A DNA stretch of 55,620 nucleotides from an uncultured Pelagibacteraceae bacterium (GTDB taxonomy: Bacteria; Pseudomonadota; Alphaproteobacteria; Pelagibacterales; Pelagibacteraceae): contig CACKFY010000006.1 of the NCBI GenBank assembly GCA_902599495.1, positions 1 to 55,620 on the forward strand, given 5' to 3'. Each line of letters opens with the position of its first letter. The first letter of the stretch is position 1. This document shows positions 1 through 9,157 of the stretch, piece after piece. Both the position numbers and the translations under genes were made by a program. The notes below the pieces were generated by a model that was not told the origin of the DNA, did no database searches, and saw only the letters and a program-made list of their open reading frames with translations.

Positions 1-532
1 TTTCTTCAATTATTAAAGGTGCTACTAAAGAAGTATTGGATCCTACAAATACATTTTTTTTAATTTTAGTTTTATTTTTTTTAATCCCATCATAATTGCA
101 TGTAATAGTACCTGCTCCGATATTGCTATTTTCACCAATTTCTGTATCGCCTATGTAAGATAAATGATTTACTTTGCTTTTAGATTTGATTTTAGAATTT
201 TTTGTTTCTACGAAATTACCTACTTTTGACCCTGGTAAAAAATGTGATCCTGGTCTTATTCTAGCGTAAGGTCCTATCGTAACATTTTTTTCTAACTTAG
301 CTCCCTCTAAATGAGAAAAAGATTTAATAGTAACATTATTTCCAATTTTAACTTTTGATCCGATAACCACATAAGGTTCAATTTTTACATTTCTTCCAAA
401 TTTTGTATCTTTTGAAAGAAAAATAGTTTCTGGTGCAATTAAATCTACACCTTTGTTTAAGGCTTTAACTCTTAAATTGTCTTGTTCTGATCTTAGTTTA
501 ATTGCCTTTTTTATATTTAAATTTTTCTTCAT
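1..532 (-). CDS. glmU: Glucosamine-1-phosphate N-acetyltransferase (GlmU C-terminal half), partial at left edge
   Basis: About 177 codons are visible on the minus strand, starting at the ATG at 532 and running off the left edge. The product is a left-handed beta-helix acetyltransferase matching the C-terminal half of GlmU, which acetylates glucosamine-1-phosphate on the way to UDP-GlcNAc. Visible GlmU signatures are [21 protein letters not shown] (catalytic His), [11 protein letters not shown] and [12 protein letters not shown]. The N-terminal uridylyltransferase domain is absent: an in-frame TAA lies 12 bp before the ATG, and a divergent phosphatase gene begins 71 bp away. So this is either a stand-alone acetyltransferase or a split GlmU. 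The domain identity is secure; whether it is functional as a half is inference. Confidence 0.9.
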   Translation of the reverse strand, partial: MKKNLNIKKAIKLRSEQDNLRVKALNKGVDLIAPETIFLSKDTKFGRNVKIEPYVVIGSKVKIGNNVTIKSFSHLEGAKLEKNVTIGPYARIRPGSHFLPGSKVGNFVETKNSKIKSKSKVNHLSYIGDTEIGENSNIGAGTITCNYDGIKKNKTKIKKNVFVGSNTSLVAPLIIEE

Positions 533-603
533 AAAAAGTTCTCTTTACATTAGAAATAGATTATAAATAAGTCACAAAATATTTCTTTTTAAAACTTTTT
601 AAA

Positions 604-1266
604 ATGACTCAAAAATTAACTATTTTATTCGATCTAGATGGAACAATTGTAAATACTGCTCCAGATTTAATGGCTGCACATAATCATGTAATGAGAAAAT
701 TTGGCTTTGAAGAAAAAAAAATGGAAGATATTAAATCACTTGCTGGTAAAGGTGCATGGGTAATGATGCAAAGATCCTTTAAAGAAGAAATTAAAAATGA
801 GGAAACTAAAAAAGCAATGACTAAGGAATTTATCAATTTTTATGCTAAGAATATTGATAAGTATAGTAAGCCACTGAAGGGTTTAATCAAATTTTTAAAT
901 TGGGCAAAAAGTAAAAATATTTCGATGGCTGTGTGTACTAACAAACAAGAACGTTTAGCTGTTGACTTATTAAAGAAATTAGATCTTTACAAGTATTTTG
1001 AGTATATTGCGGGATCGGATACTTTTGCTTTTAATAAACCTGATCCTAGACATTTAACAGATGTTGTAGAAATTATTGGCGGGGATTTAGATAAAACAAT
1101 TATGATTGGTGATAGTGAAGTTGATGAGATATCAGCTTACAATGCTAAATTACCTTTCATTTTAGTAAAAGACGGTTACACAGAAAAGTCTGAAAATGAA
1201 ATCAAGCACGTCGCTTTAATTTCTGATTTTATCGGTTTTGAAAAAGTTATAGAAAAATATTTATGA
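604..1266 (+). CDS. gph: HAD-family phosphatase, phosphoglycolate phosphatase-like
   Basis: A 220-residue HAD-superfamily hydrolase. Motif I is FDLDGTIVNT near residue 9 (two Asp, nucleophile and acid/base), motif II is the CTNK stretch near 112, the KPDPR lysine follows near 145, and motif III is GDSEVDE near 170. A helical cap domain lies between motifs I and II, as in Gph. The usual role of this subfamily is hydrolysis of 2-phosphoglycolate or a similar small phosphate ester in the cytoplasm. It is divergent from the GlmU half-gene and overlaps the next gene by 4 bp (ATGA), so the two are probably co-transcribed. The exact substrate cannot be read from sequence. Confidence 0.85.
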   Translation: MTQKLTILFDLDGTIVNTAPDLMAAHNHVMRKFGFEEKKMEDIKSLAGKGAWVMMQRSFKEEIKNEETKKAMTKEFINFYAKNIDKYSKPLKGLIKFLNWAKSKNISMAVCTNKQERLAVDLLKKLDLYKYFEYIAGSDTFAFNKPDPRHLTDVVEIIGGDLDKTIMIGDSEVDEISAYNAKLPFILVKDGYTEKSENEIKHVALISDFIGFEKVIEKYL

Positions 1267-1862
1267 TAACTTTTGCCCTATTTTCAGCTTTGGCAACTTT
1301 TTACTTTACTATGTTTATAACACCTGGTCCGAATAATGCCATGTTGACAGCATCTGGACTAAAATTTGGTTTCCTTAGAACCTTACCTCACGTTATAGGA
1401 ATTCCGCTAGGTCATATTTTTCAAATAGGATTAACCTGTTTTGGATTAGCAAATTTATTCATTATTTATCCTCAAGTGCAATTTTATATGAAAATTTTAT
1501 GTTTTTTATATCTGCTTTATCTATCTAAAACAATGATTGGTTCTTTTAGTATGATACAAAAAGAAACAGGTAGACCTCTCAAATTTTACGAAGCTTCAAT
1601 TTTTCAATTTGTAAATCCTAAAGCGTGGTCAATAGCTGTAACCGTTGCTTCAGGTTTTTTTCCTACTGAAGAAAATATTTTTATAGGTGTTGCATTTGTC
1701 ACAATTACTGCAGCAGTAATATGCTTTCCATCAATATGCGTTTGGGCTTTATTTGGTAGTGGTTTAAGAAAATTTGTTACAAATTTGAGAATTAAAAAAA
1801 CAATCGAGTATTTACTTGCAATAATGTTAATTTTAACAGGCTTATTTATTTTGCTTAAATAA
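1263..1862 (+). CDS. LysE/RhtB-family amino-acid exporter
   Basis: A 199-residue inner-membrane protein with about six hydrophobic segments. It has the LysE/RhtB-type N-terminus, with TPGPNN near residue 21 followed by a glycine-rich turn, and the later FVNPKAW motif near residue 117. Family members export amino acids, homoserine lactone or related small metabolites. It overlaps the upstream phosphatase by 4 bp, suggesting translational coupling. The substrate is unknown. A minus-strand reading frame across its 3' half is a shadow. Confidence 0.85.
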   Translation: MITFALFSALATFYFTMFITPGPNNAMLTASGLKFGFLRTLPHVIGIPLGHIFQIGLTCFGLANLFIIYPQVQFYMKILCFLYLLYLSKTMIGSFSMIQKETGRPLKFYEASIFQFVNPKAWSIAVTVASGFFPTEENIFIGVAFVTITAAVICFPSICVWALFGSGLRKFVTNLRIKKTIEYLLAIMLILTGLFILLK

Positions 1863-1903
1863 TCTTTGATTTTTATACTCTGCTCTAATATACATTTTGG
1901 CAA

Positions 1904-2800
1904 ATGCACTTTACAAAAAAAACAGTAGCAGAAAAAAGATCTAACTTAATTAAAAAATTACAATCAAAAAAATTATTGAGGTTTCCAGGTGCATATAATC
2001 CCCTGTGTGCAAAATTAATTGCTGAAATAGGTTTCGATGGTGTCTATGTTTCTGGGGGAGTAATGTCAAATGACTTAGGACTGCCGGACATTGGTCTAAC
2101 ATCATTAGAGCAGGTGAGCTATAGAAGTTCCCAAATAGCAAGGGTTACAGATTTACCAACGATAGTTGATATTGATACGGGTTTTGGCAATTGTAAAAAA
2201 ACAATTGAAGTTTTTGAAGGTAAAGGTTTGGCTGGTTGTCATCTTGAAGATCAAGTTGCTGAAAAGAGGTGTGGTCATTTAGATAATAAAGAACTTATTT
2301 CTATAGATGAAATGGTTAAGAAAATTGAAGAAAGTGTCAAATCAAGAAAAGACAAAAATTTTTTAATTATTGCCAGAACAGATGCAAATACGGTTGAAGG
2401 TTTAGATAAAACAATTAATCGAATAAAAGCATATGAAGGTGCAGGTGCTGATATGATATTCCCAGAGGCTTTAAAAGATGAGAAAGAATTCGAAAAAGTA
2501 AGAAAAAATTCAAAAGGATATTTACTAGCCAATATGACTGAGTTTGGTAAATCTAAATTATTAGATAAAAAACAACTGGAAAATTTAGGATACAATTTAG
2601 TTATTTATCCAGTAACAACTCAAAGATTAGCCATGAAAAGTGCAGAAGAAGGTCTGAGGTCTATTTTCAAAGATGGTCACCAAAATAATATCATAGACAA
2701 AATGCAGACTAGAAAAAGGTTGTATGAGCTAGTAGAATATGAGAAATACAATACGCCGGATAAAAAAATTACAGATTTTTCTACTGAGGGGCATGAATAA
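1904..2800 (+). CDS. prpB: 2-methylisocitrate lyase
   Basis: A 298-residue member of the isocitrate lyase/PEP mutase family. It carries the methylisocitrate-lyase signature KRCGH near residue 122 (catalytic Cys), the DIDTGFGN metal-site loop near 89 and IIARTDA near 155. It cleaves 2-methylisocitrate to pyruvate and succinate, the last step of the methylcitrate route of propionyl-CoA oxidation. Its stop codon overlaps the start of the methylcitrate synthase gene (TAATG), which supports the assignment. PrpD, or the AcnD/PrpF pair, is not in the window. The start at 1904 gives the expected family length. Confidence 0.92.
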   Translation: MHFTKKTVAEKRSNLIKKLQSKKLLRFPGAYNPLCAKLIAEIGFDGVYVSGGVMSNDLGLPDIGLTSLEQVSYRSSQIARVTDLPTIVDIDTGFGNCKKTIEVFEGKGLAGCHLEDQVAEKRCGHLDNKELISIDEMVKKIEESVKSRKDKNFLIIARTDANTVEGLDKTINRIKAYEGAGADMIFPEALKDEKEFEKVRKNSKGYLLANMTEFGKSKLLDKKQLENLGYNLVIYPVTTQRLAMKSAEEGLRSIFKDGHQNNIIDKMQTRKRLYELVEYEKYNTPDKKITDFSTEGHE

Positions 2801-3924
2801 TGGGTGAAGAAATTAAAAAAGGTTTATTAGGAATAGTAGTTGATGAAACTACGATATCACACGTTGTTCCAGAATTGAGCACGCTTACTTACAGGGGTTA
2901 TACGGTTCAAGAATTATGTGACAAATGTGATTTTGAGGAAGTGGCCTACTTAGTTTTACACGGAGAATTACCAAACAAAAAACAATTAAAAAAATTTATT
3001 AAACATGAAAGATCAGAGAGAAAACTTTCAAAACAAATTTTAAATGATATTCAAAAAATGCCAAAGAATGCACATCCTATGGATGTTATTAGAACTTGCG
3101 TAAGTTTGATGGCCTTAGAGGATAAAGACACAAAAGATAACTCTCCTAAAGCTAACATGAGAAAAGCAATGAGAATTTTTGCGAAGACGCCTACAGCAGT
3201 TGCGGCCTATTTTAGATATCGAAAAGGTAAAAAAATTATTTCCCCAGATAAAAAATTATCATTTTCACAAAATTTTTTCAAAATGATGTTTAATGAAGTT
3301 CCTGATAAAGAAATTGTTAGAGCTTTTGATATATCTCTAATTCTATATGCTGAACATAGTTTTAATGTTTCGACTTTCACTGCTAGAACAATAACAAGTA
3401 GCTTGTCTGATTTGCACGGTGCTATTACAGGAGCGATAGCTTCACTTAAAGGTCCTTTGCACGGTGGAGCTAATGAAGCCGTAATGCACATGATGAAAGA
3501 AATAAAAAAACCTGAAAAAGCTAAAGCTTGGATTGAAAATGCATTAGATAAGAAAAAGGTTATTATGGGATTTGGTCATAGAGTTTATAGAACTGGAGAT
3601 TCGAGAGTACCTACTATGAAACATTATATGTTTAAAGTGGCAAAGCTTTTAAAAAAAGAGAAATATACTCAAATATACGAAATATTAGAAAAAGTTATGT
3701 TAGAGAAAAAGAACATACACCCAAATGTAGATTTTCCATGCGGACCAACTTATTACATGATGGGAATAGATATAGATTTTTATACTCCCATATTTGTAAT
3801 GTCTAGAATTACAGGTTGGTCAGCTCATATAATGGAACAACATGCTTCAAACAAATTAATTAGGCCTCTATCAAAATATAAAGGACAAGAGGTTAGAGAA
3901 GTAATGTTAATAAATCAAAGATAA
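2800..3924 (+). CDS. prpC: 2-methylcitrate synthase / citrate synthase family
   Basis: A 374-residue citrate-synthase-fold enzyme of the short type II form. Recognisable pieces are LSTLTYRGY near the N-terminus, the active-site His stretch LHGGANEA near residue 221, the second His region GFGHRVYRTGDSR near 257 and the late Asp in HPNVDF near 306. With prpB immediately upstream and overlapping by one base, condensation of propionyl-CoA with oxaloacetate is the likely reaction. Such enzymes often also make citrate. The stop codon directly abuts the stop of the convergent methyltransferase at 3925. Confidence 0.9.
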   Translation: MGEEIKKGLLGIVVDETTISHVVPELSTLTYRGYTVQELCDKCDFEEVAYLVLHGELPNKKQLKKFIKHERSERKLSKQILNDIQKMPKNAHPMDVIRTCVSLMALEDKDTKDNSPKANMRKAMRIFAKTPTAVAAYFRYRKGKKIISPDKKLSFSQNFFKMMFNEVPDKEIVRAFDISLILYAEHSFNVSTFTARTITSSLSDLHGAITGAIASLKGPLHGGANEAVMHMMKEIKKPEKAKAWIENALDKKKVIMGFGHRVYRTGDSRVPTMKHYMFKVAKLLKKEKYTQIYEILEKVMLEKKNIHPNVDFPCGPTYYMMGIDIDFYTPIFVMSRITGWSAHIMEQHASNKLIRPLSKYKGQEVREVMLINQR

Positions 3925-4569
3925 TTAAACTTCAATTACTGCAAACTTGCCCTCTATGACTCTTAAAGACAAATTTTCTTTTTTGACATAATAATCAATA
4001 GCTTTCTTAACATCGGTTATATAAGAAGCATCTTGGTAATCGTCACAAACAATAGTTCCTTTCTTGCCTTTCATATTTTGATGAACAATTTCAATATCAT
4101 TTAATGTTGTTTGATAACTATGGCCACCATCAATAAAAGCAAAATCAATTTTTTTAATATCTAAATTTTTTAGTACTTTATTTGAGTTACCTTTATAAAG
4201 GTAAACTTTGTTTTCAAAATTTTTTAAAAATTTCTTTACACTCTCAAGTGAATTTAAATTTTCCTTTAAAAAAAAGTTGTAATAAATATGTTTTAAAGGA
4301 TTAGAAAATTTTTGGTGCTTGATATAAGTTGGTTTTTTTTCGTCGTTATCTTCGTTATCATCTCCAAAAAGGTCTATTCCTGTATAAGTAAAATTACCGT
4401 GTTGTATTATATTTAAAAACTCACAGATGTTCCTTGAAGTTACACCACAAAAAACACCGATTTCTAAAAAGTGATGAGGTTTTTTTTGATCAATTAATTC
4501 AATTAATTTATTTCCCCATTTGGGGTTTAAACCAGTTTTGCGCCAATATTTTTTGAATTTAAAATTCAA
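3925..4569 (-). CDS. Class I SAM-dependent methyltransferase (Methyltransf_24-like)
   Basis: A 214-residue protein with a class I methyltransferase pattern. FLEIGVFCGVTSR near residue 34 fits motif I, YTGIDLFGDD near 62 gives the acidic residue after beta-2, and IDFAFIDGGHSYQTTLNDIE near 139 resembles the Methyltransf_24/cephalosporin-hydroxylase group, where DGGH helps bind metal. CDDYQDA near 175 continues that pattern. It lies 6 bp downstream of nrdB on the same strand, so it may share the nrd transcript. The substrate is unknown; similar proteins often act on sugars or surface glycans. Confidence 0.7.
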   Translation of the reverse strand: MNFKFKKYWRKTGLNPKWGNKLIELIDQKKPHHFLEIGVFCGVTSRNICEFLNIIQHGNFTYTGIDLFGDDNEDNDEKKPTYIKHQKFSNPLKHIYYNFFLKENLNSLESVKKFLKNFENKVYLYKGNSNKVLKNLDIKKIDFAFIDGGHSYQTTLNDIEIVHQNMKGKKGTIVCDDYQDASYITDVKKAIDYYVKKENLSLRVIEGKFAVIEV

Positions 4570-4575
4570 TAAATT

Positions 4576-5586
4576 TTATGAAAATGCTTCAACCCACGTT
4601 CCCTTAGTTGAGGCTTTAGAATATTCTGTAGCTCTACCCTCAAAAAAGTTCATGTGTTCTACTGCGTTAAGCATAGTATCTAACCACGTTAACGGATTTT
4701 TTTTAACATCATAAATAGGTTCTAATCCTAATTGAACTAATCTTCTGTTTCCAATGAACCTAATATAATCTTTTACCTCTTGAGCTGTTAAACCTTTCAT
4801 TGGGCCCATCTCAAAAGCTAAATCAATAAATGCATCCTCATGCTCAACGATTGTTCTGCAAGCCTCGTAAAGTTCTTTTTTTAATTTAGGTGTCCAGATT
4901 TCTGGATTTTCTTTAATGAACTCCTTAAATATTCTAATCATTGAATTACAGTGCAGAGTTTCATCTCTTACGGACCAAGTTACTATTTGGCCCATGCCTT
5001 TAAGTTTATTGTGTCTTGGAAAATTCAAGAGAATTGCAAAGCTAGCAAATAATTGTAGTCCTTCTGTAAAGGCACTAAAAACTGCTACAGTTTTTGCAAT
5101 GTCCTCTTTTGAATTAACATTAAAACCTTGCATGTAGTCATATTTATCTTTCATTTCTTTATACTTCATGAAAGCAGAATATTCTGACTCTGGCATACCA
5201 ATTGTGTCTAATAAATGAGAATAAGCAGCTACGTGAACGGTTTCCATAGATGCAAAGGCAGTCATCATCATTAATACTTCTGTGGGTTTAAAAACTGTTG
5301 TGTAATGTCTTAAATAGCAATTGTTTACTTCAACATCTGCTTGAGTAAAAAATCTAAAGATTTGTGTGACTAGATTTTTTTCGGGTTGAGATAAGTTTCT
5401 TTGCCAGTCTCTTACATCATCTCCAAGTGGCACTTCTTCAGGTAACCAATGAATTCTTTGTTGTGTTAACCAAGCGTCGTAACACCATGGATATCTAAAG
5501 GGTTTATAAACAGGATTTTCAACTAATAATCCCATTTTTTTTGGTTCTATGATTTTCTTACTGTTTTCTTTTTTTGCTACTGACAT
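4576..5586 (-). CDS. nrdB: Ribonucleoside-diphosphate reductase, beta (radical) subunit
   Basis: This is the di-iron/tyrosyl-radical subunit of class I ribonucleotide reductase. The ligands are visible: ADVEVN (first carboxylate), METVHVAAY (Glu, His and, seven residues after the Glu, the radical Tyr), FTEG (Glu) and RDETLH (Glu and His). I chose the ATG at 5586 because GAGGAG lies 8 bp upstream. An in-frame GTG at 5595 would add MFI but sits on that ribosome-binding site. The gene starts just inside the end of nrdA, so the subunits are translationally coupled. The protein is about 336 residues, normal for the family. Confidence 0.95.
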   Translation of the reverse strand: MSVAKKENSKKIIEPKKMGLLVENPVYKPFRYPWCYDAWLTQQRIHWLPEEVPLGDDVRDWQRNLSQPEKNLVTQIFRFFTQADVEVNNCYLRHYTTVFKPTEVLMMMTAFASMETVHVAAYSHLLDTIGMPESEYSAFMKYKEMKDKYDYMQGFNVNSKEDIAKTVAVFSAFTEGLQLFASFAILLNFPRHNKLKGMGQIVTWSVRDETLHCNSMIRIFKEFIKENPEIWTPKLKKELYEACRTIVEHEDAFIDLAFEMGPMKGLTAQEVKDYIRFIGNRRLVQLGLEPIYDVKKNPLTWLDTMLNAVEHMNFFEGRATEYSKASTKGTWVEAFS

Positions 5587-7526
5587 GATAAACACTCCTC
5601 ATATTTGTTTTCTTCATTATTTGATTCTTTGTTAGCTTTATAAACATTTTTTGTCACATCTGTTGAAGATCCAGTGTTAACGTTTTCTGCTCTTTGTATT
5701 GATTTTGATCTGCAATAATACAGACTCTTCAATCCTTTTTTCCATGCTTGAAAATGTATTTGATGTAAATCTTTCTTATGAATATCTGCCGGTACAAATA
5801 TATTTATTGATTGAGCTTGAGATATATTTGGTGTTCTGTCTGCACCTAATTCTACAATCCATCTTTGATCGATTTCAAAAGCTGTTTTAAAAGTATCTTT
5901 TTCAATATCTGTTAAGAAATCTAAATGTGAAACAGATCCCTGATTAGTTGTAATCGAGGACCAAGTTTCATCGTCGTTCTTTCCATGTTTTTCTAAAATT
6001 TTGGCTAAATATTTATTTCTTACGTTGAATGATCCAGATAAAGTTTTGTGAGTATAGCTGTTTGCGGCAATAGGTTCAATTCCAGGAGAAGCACCTCCAC
6101 ATATAACTGAAATGGAAGCTGTCGGGGCTATAGCAGTTTTATTTGAAAATCTTTCTTTGATACCGTATTCTTCAGCATCAGGACAAGAACCTCTTTCTTC
6201 AGCTAATTTGACTGAAGCATGATCAGCTTTTTCTTGTATGTGTTTAAAAATTTTTTGATTCCACACCTTGCTCATTACTGAACCGAAGGGAATATTTTTT
6301 TGTTGAAAAAAAGAATGTAAACCCATGACGCCTAGACCAACACTTCTTTCTCTCATAGCTGAATATTTTGCGTTAGTAAAACTGTCAGGGGCTCTATTTA
6401 TGAAGTCTGACATTACGTTATCTAAAAATCTCATTACATCTTCTATAAACATTGTATCGTCTTTCCATTCGTCATAAGTTTCTATGTTTAGAGAAGATAA
6501 ACAGCAAACGGCCGTTCTCTCTTTTCCAGTATTATCAATTCCAGTTGGTAATGTAATCTCACTGCACAAATTAGACGTCTTAACTTTTAGTCCAGCAAGT
6601 TTATGGTGCTGGGGAATTTGTCTATTAACCGTATCAATAAAAACTATATAAGGTTCGCCAGTTTCAACTCTAGCAGTTAGTAATCTAATCCATAAATTTC
6701 TTGCTGGTATAGTTGATTGCACAGTGCCATCTTTAGGACTTCTTAGCGCCCACTGGCCATCAGTTTCGACCGCTCTCATAAAATCGTCCGTAACTAAAAC
6801 TCCATGATGCAAATTTAATGATCTTCTATTTACATCGCCGCCAGTCGGTCTTCTCATCTCTATAAATTCCTCAATTTCTGGATGGTCAATTGGAAGATAA
6901 CATGCGGCAGATCCTCTTCTTAAAGATCCTTGACTGATGGCAAGTGTTAAAGAGTCCATAACTTTTATAAAAGGAATAATTCCGGATGTTTTGCCAACTT
7001 TACCGATCTTTTCGCCTATTGATCTTAAGTTTCCCCAATAACTTCCTATACCACCACCTCTTGCAGCTAGCCAAACATTTTCACTCCAAAGACCAAGAAT
7101 TCCCTCTAAACTATCACCTGCTTCGTTTAAAAAACATGAAATCGGTAAACCTCTTTCTGTGCCACCATTTGATAATACTGGTGTAGCCGGCATGAACCAT
7201 AAATTGCTTATATAGTTATATAATCTTTGAGCATGTAAATTGTCGTCAGCATATGTACTCGCTACTCTTGCAAAAAGATCTTGAAATGACTCGTTTTGAC
7301 CTAAATATCTATCTGTTAATGTGGCTCTACCGAAATCTGTAAGATTAGAATCTCTAGATCTATCAATTTTAATTGTAATACCCTTATCATTTTGGAATAG
7401 TTCTGTTTCACCTGATAAAGAGAATAAATCTGGTTTTTTAGGGCCGTTAATTGCCAGTTCATTTTGGTTTAACTGGCTTATATTGCCCATAGCTTTTTTT
7501 ATTGCCAAAGATACGTTTTTGCTCAT
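5577..7526 (-). CDS. nrdA: Ribonucleoside-diphosphate reductase, alpha (catalytic) subunit
   Basis: A 649-residue class I catalytic subunit that reduces ribonucleoside diphosphates for DNA synthesis. The redox cysteine pair is in PISCFLNE (about residue 131) and VCCLSSLN. The thiyl-radical Cys is in NLCSEI. The YY pair of the radical path is in SLYYCRS near the C-terminus, and the tail ends in CLSCQ, the mobile cysteine pair. The N-terminus shows no recognisable ATP-cone, so the enzyme is shorter than the E. coli form of about 760 residues. Activity regulation through an N-terminal cone therefore seems absent (inference). The upstream region has a probable NrdR double operator. Confidence 0.95.
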   Translation of the reverse strand: MSKNVSLAIKKAMGNISQLNQNELAINGPKKPDLFSLSGETELFQNDKGITIKIDRSRDSNLTDFGRATLTDRYLGQNESFQDLFARVASTYADDNLHAQRLYNYISNLWFMPATPVLSNGGTERGLPISCFLNEAGDSLEGILGLWSENVWLAARGGGIGSYWGNLRSIGEKIGKVGKTSGIIPFIKVMDSLTLAISQGSLRRGSAACYLPIDHPEIEEFIEMRRPTGGDVNRRSLNLHHGVLVTDDFMRAVETDGQWALRSPKDGTVQSTIPARNLWIRLLTARVETGEPYIVFIDTVNRQIPQHHKLAGLKVKTSNLCSEITLPTGIDNTGKERTAVCCLSSLNIETYDEWKDDTMFIEDVMRFLDNVMSDFINRAPDSFTNAKYSAMRERSVGLGVMGLHSFFQQKNIPFGSVMSKVWNQKIFKHIQEKADHASVKLAEERGSCPDAEEYGIKERFSNKTAIAPTASISVICGGASPGIEPIAANSYTHKTLSGSFNVRNKYLAKILEKHGKNDDETWSSITTNQGSVSHLDFLTDIEKDTFKTAFEIDQRWIVELGADRTPNISQAQSINIFVPADIHKKDLHQIHFQAWKKGLKSLYYCRSKSIQRAENVNTGSSTDVTKNVYKANKESNNEENKYEECLSCQ

Positions 7527-7561
7527 ATTTTTACTTGTTTTACTGGTTAATTGTTAATAAA

Positions 7562-7608
7562 CAACTATATGTTGTGTTACATTATTGTTAATATACTATA
7601 TACCATCA
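7562..7608 (-). promoter_or_regulatory. Probable NrdR-box pair upstream of nrdA
   Basis: The 188-bp gap between divergent nrdA and the phosphohexomutase gene has two ATAT-centred boxes with cores starting at 7565 (CTATATGTTG) and 7596 (CTATATACCA), exactly 31 bp apart. The known NrdR consensus is acaCwAtATaTwGtgt, usually in pairs about 31-32 bp apart. The nrdA-proximal box matches all core positions plus the trailing GTGT; the distal box matches only its left half. The proximal box starts 36 bp before the nrdA start codon. NrdR itself is not in the window. Confidence 0.65.
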
Positions 7609-7714
7609 AAATCAATAGAACATTATAAGAACATCTTAATATTTTTGCAAGTGGAAAATTTTGTTAATAAAACATTTAATAACAAATGCCTTTATTCTCT
7701 AGTATTTATAACTC

Positions 7715-9157
7715 ATGAAAATCAATCCAAACGGTTTTAGAGAGTATGACGCTAGGTGGATCTTTGAAAAAGAGATCGATTTAGAGGGAATCACCGATTT
7801 AGGTAAAGGCCTTGGTTCTCAAATTATAAATCATACAAAATTAAACAACCCAAGAATTGTAGTTGGTCATGATTATAGATCTTATAGCGAAAAAATTAAA
7901 AAATCTCTTATTGAGGGTTTAGTTTCAACAGGATGTAATGTAGAGGATTTAGGCTTATCACTTTCACCGATGGTTTATTTTGCTCAATTTAATTTAAATT
8001 CTGATGCAATAGCGATGGTAACAGCAAGTCATAATGAAAATGGTTGGACTGGTGTGAAAATGGGGATCAAAAAGGGTTTAACACACGCCCCCGAAGAAAT
8101 GACTGAATTAAAAGATATAACTCTTAACCAAAAATTTAAATCTGGAAAAGGTGATATCAAAATAATTAATAAGTTTAAAGACATATACATACAAAATTTA
8201 ATCAAAAAAAATAAAATTAATAAAAAAATTAAAGTTGTAGTCGCTTGTGGAAATGGAACAGCTGGAGTTTTTGCGCCAGAAATTTTGAGGGGGATAGGTT
8301 GTGATGTAATAGAATTAGATTGTAAGTTAGACTGGTCATTCCCAAAATACAATCCAAATCCAGAAGATCTGAAAATGCTTCATGCGATTTCCAAAGCTGT
8401 TAAGGATAATAAAGCCGACATAGGTTTCGGTTTCGATGGTGATGGGGATAGATGTGGAGTTATTGACGAAAAAGGTAATGAAATTTTTTCAGATAAGATA
8501 GGTTTGTTGATCGCTAGAAACTTAGCACCAAAACATAAAAACTCTAAATTTATTGTAGATGTTAAATCAACTGGTCTTTTCTTAAAAGATAAAGTTTTAA
8601 CAGACAATAAATGTAAAACTATTTATTGGAAAACAGGACACTCTCATATTAAAAGAAAAGTAAATACAGAAAAAGCATTGGCAGGTTTTGAAAAAAGTGG
8701 ACATTTCTTTTTTAACCAACCTTTGGGATATGGTTATGATGATGGTATTAATTCTGCAATACAAGTTTGTCATTTATTAAACGATCAGAATAATAAAATG
8801 AGCGAGTTAATAAATGAATTACCTTATACATTTCAAACTCCTACTATGGCACCGTTCTGTAAAGACGAAGAAAAATACAAAGTTGTAGATAAAATGGTGA
8901 AAGAAATTCAAAAACTCCAAAAACAAAGTGTTAAGATTGATAACCAGACAATTACTGAAGTTTTAACTGTTAACGGGGTCAGATTTTCCTTTAATGACGG
9001 TTCTTGGGGTTTAATTAGAGCTTCGTCTAATAAACCTTCTCTAGTAGTGGTAACCGAAAGCCCTACATCGGATCAACGTAAAAAGAAAATATTTGAATTT
9101 ATTGATGGTTTATTACAAAAAACTGGTAAAATTGGAGAATATGACCAAAAAATTTAA
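7715..9157 (+). CDS. Phosphomannomutase/phosphoglucomutase
   Basis: A 480-residue alpha-D-phosphohexomutase. The phosphoserine loop TASHNENGW is near residue 108, the metal loop DGDGDRCG near 242, the sugar-binding loop EKSGHFF near 325, and a phosphate-binding domain closes the C-terminus with RASSNKPSL. It interconverts hexose-1- and hexose-6-phosphates, probably both mannose and glucose forms as in AlgC-type enzymes. Mannose-1-phosphate would feed GDP-mannose, the substrate of the Gmd encoded at 31485, and glucose-1-phosphate would feed RmlA at 25776. It is divergent from nrdA and ends in a 4-bp tail overlap with the TauE-like gene. Confidence 0.88.
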   Translation: MKINPNGFREYDARWIFEKEIDLEGITDLGKGLGSQIINHTKLNNPRIVVGHDYRSYSEKIKKSLIEGLVSTGCNVEDLGLSLSPMVYFAQFNLNSDAIAMVTASHNENGWTGVKMGIKKGLTHAPEEMTELKDITLNQKFKSGKGDIKIINKFKDIYIQNLIKKNKINKKIKVVVACGNGTAGVFAPEILRGIGCDVIELDCKLDWSFPKYNPNPEDLKMLHAISKAVKDNKADIGFGFDGDGDRCGVIDEKGNEIFSDKIGLLIARNLAPKHKNSKFIVDVKSTGLFLKDKVLTDNKCKTIYWKTGHSHIKRKVNTEKALAGFEKSGHFFFNQPLGYGYDDGINSAIQVCHLLNDQNNKMSELINELPYTFQTPTMAPFCKDEEKYKVVDKMVKEIQKLQKQSVKIDNQTITEVLTVNGVRFSFNDGSWGLIRASSNKPSLVVVTESPTSDQRKKKIFEFIDGLLQKTGKIGEYDQKI

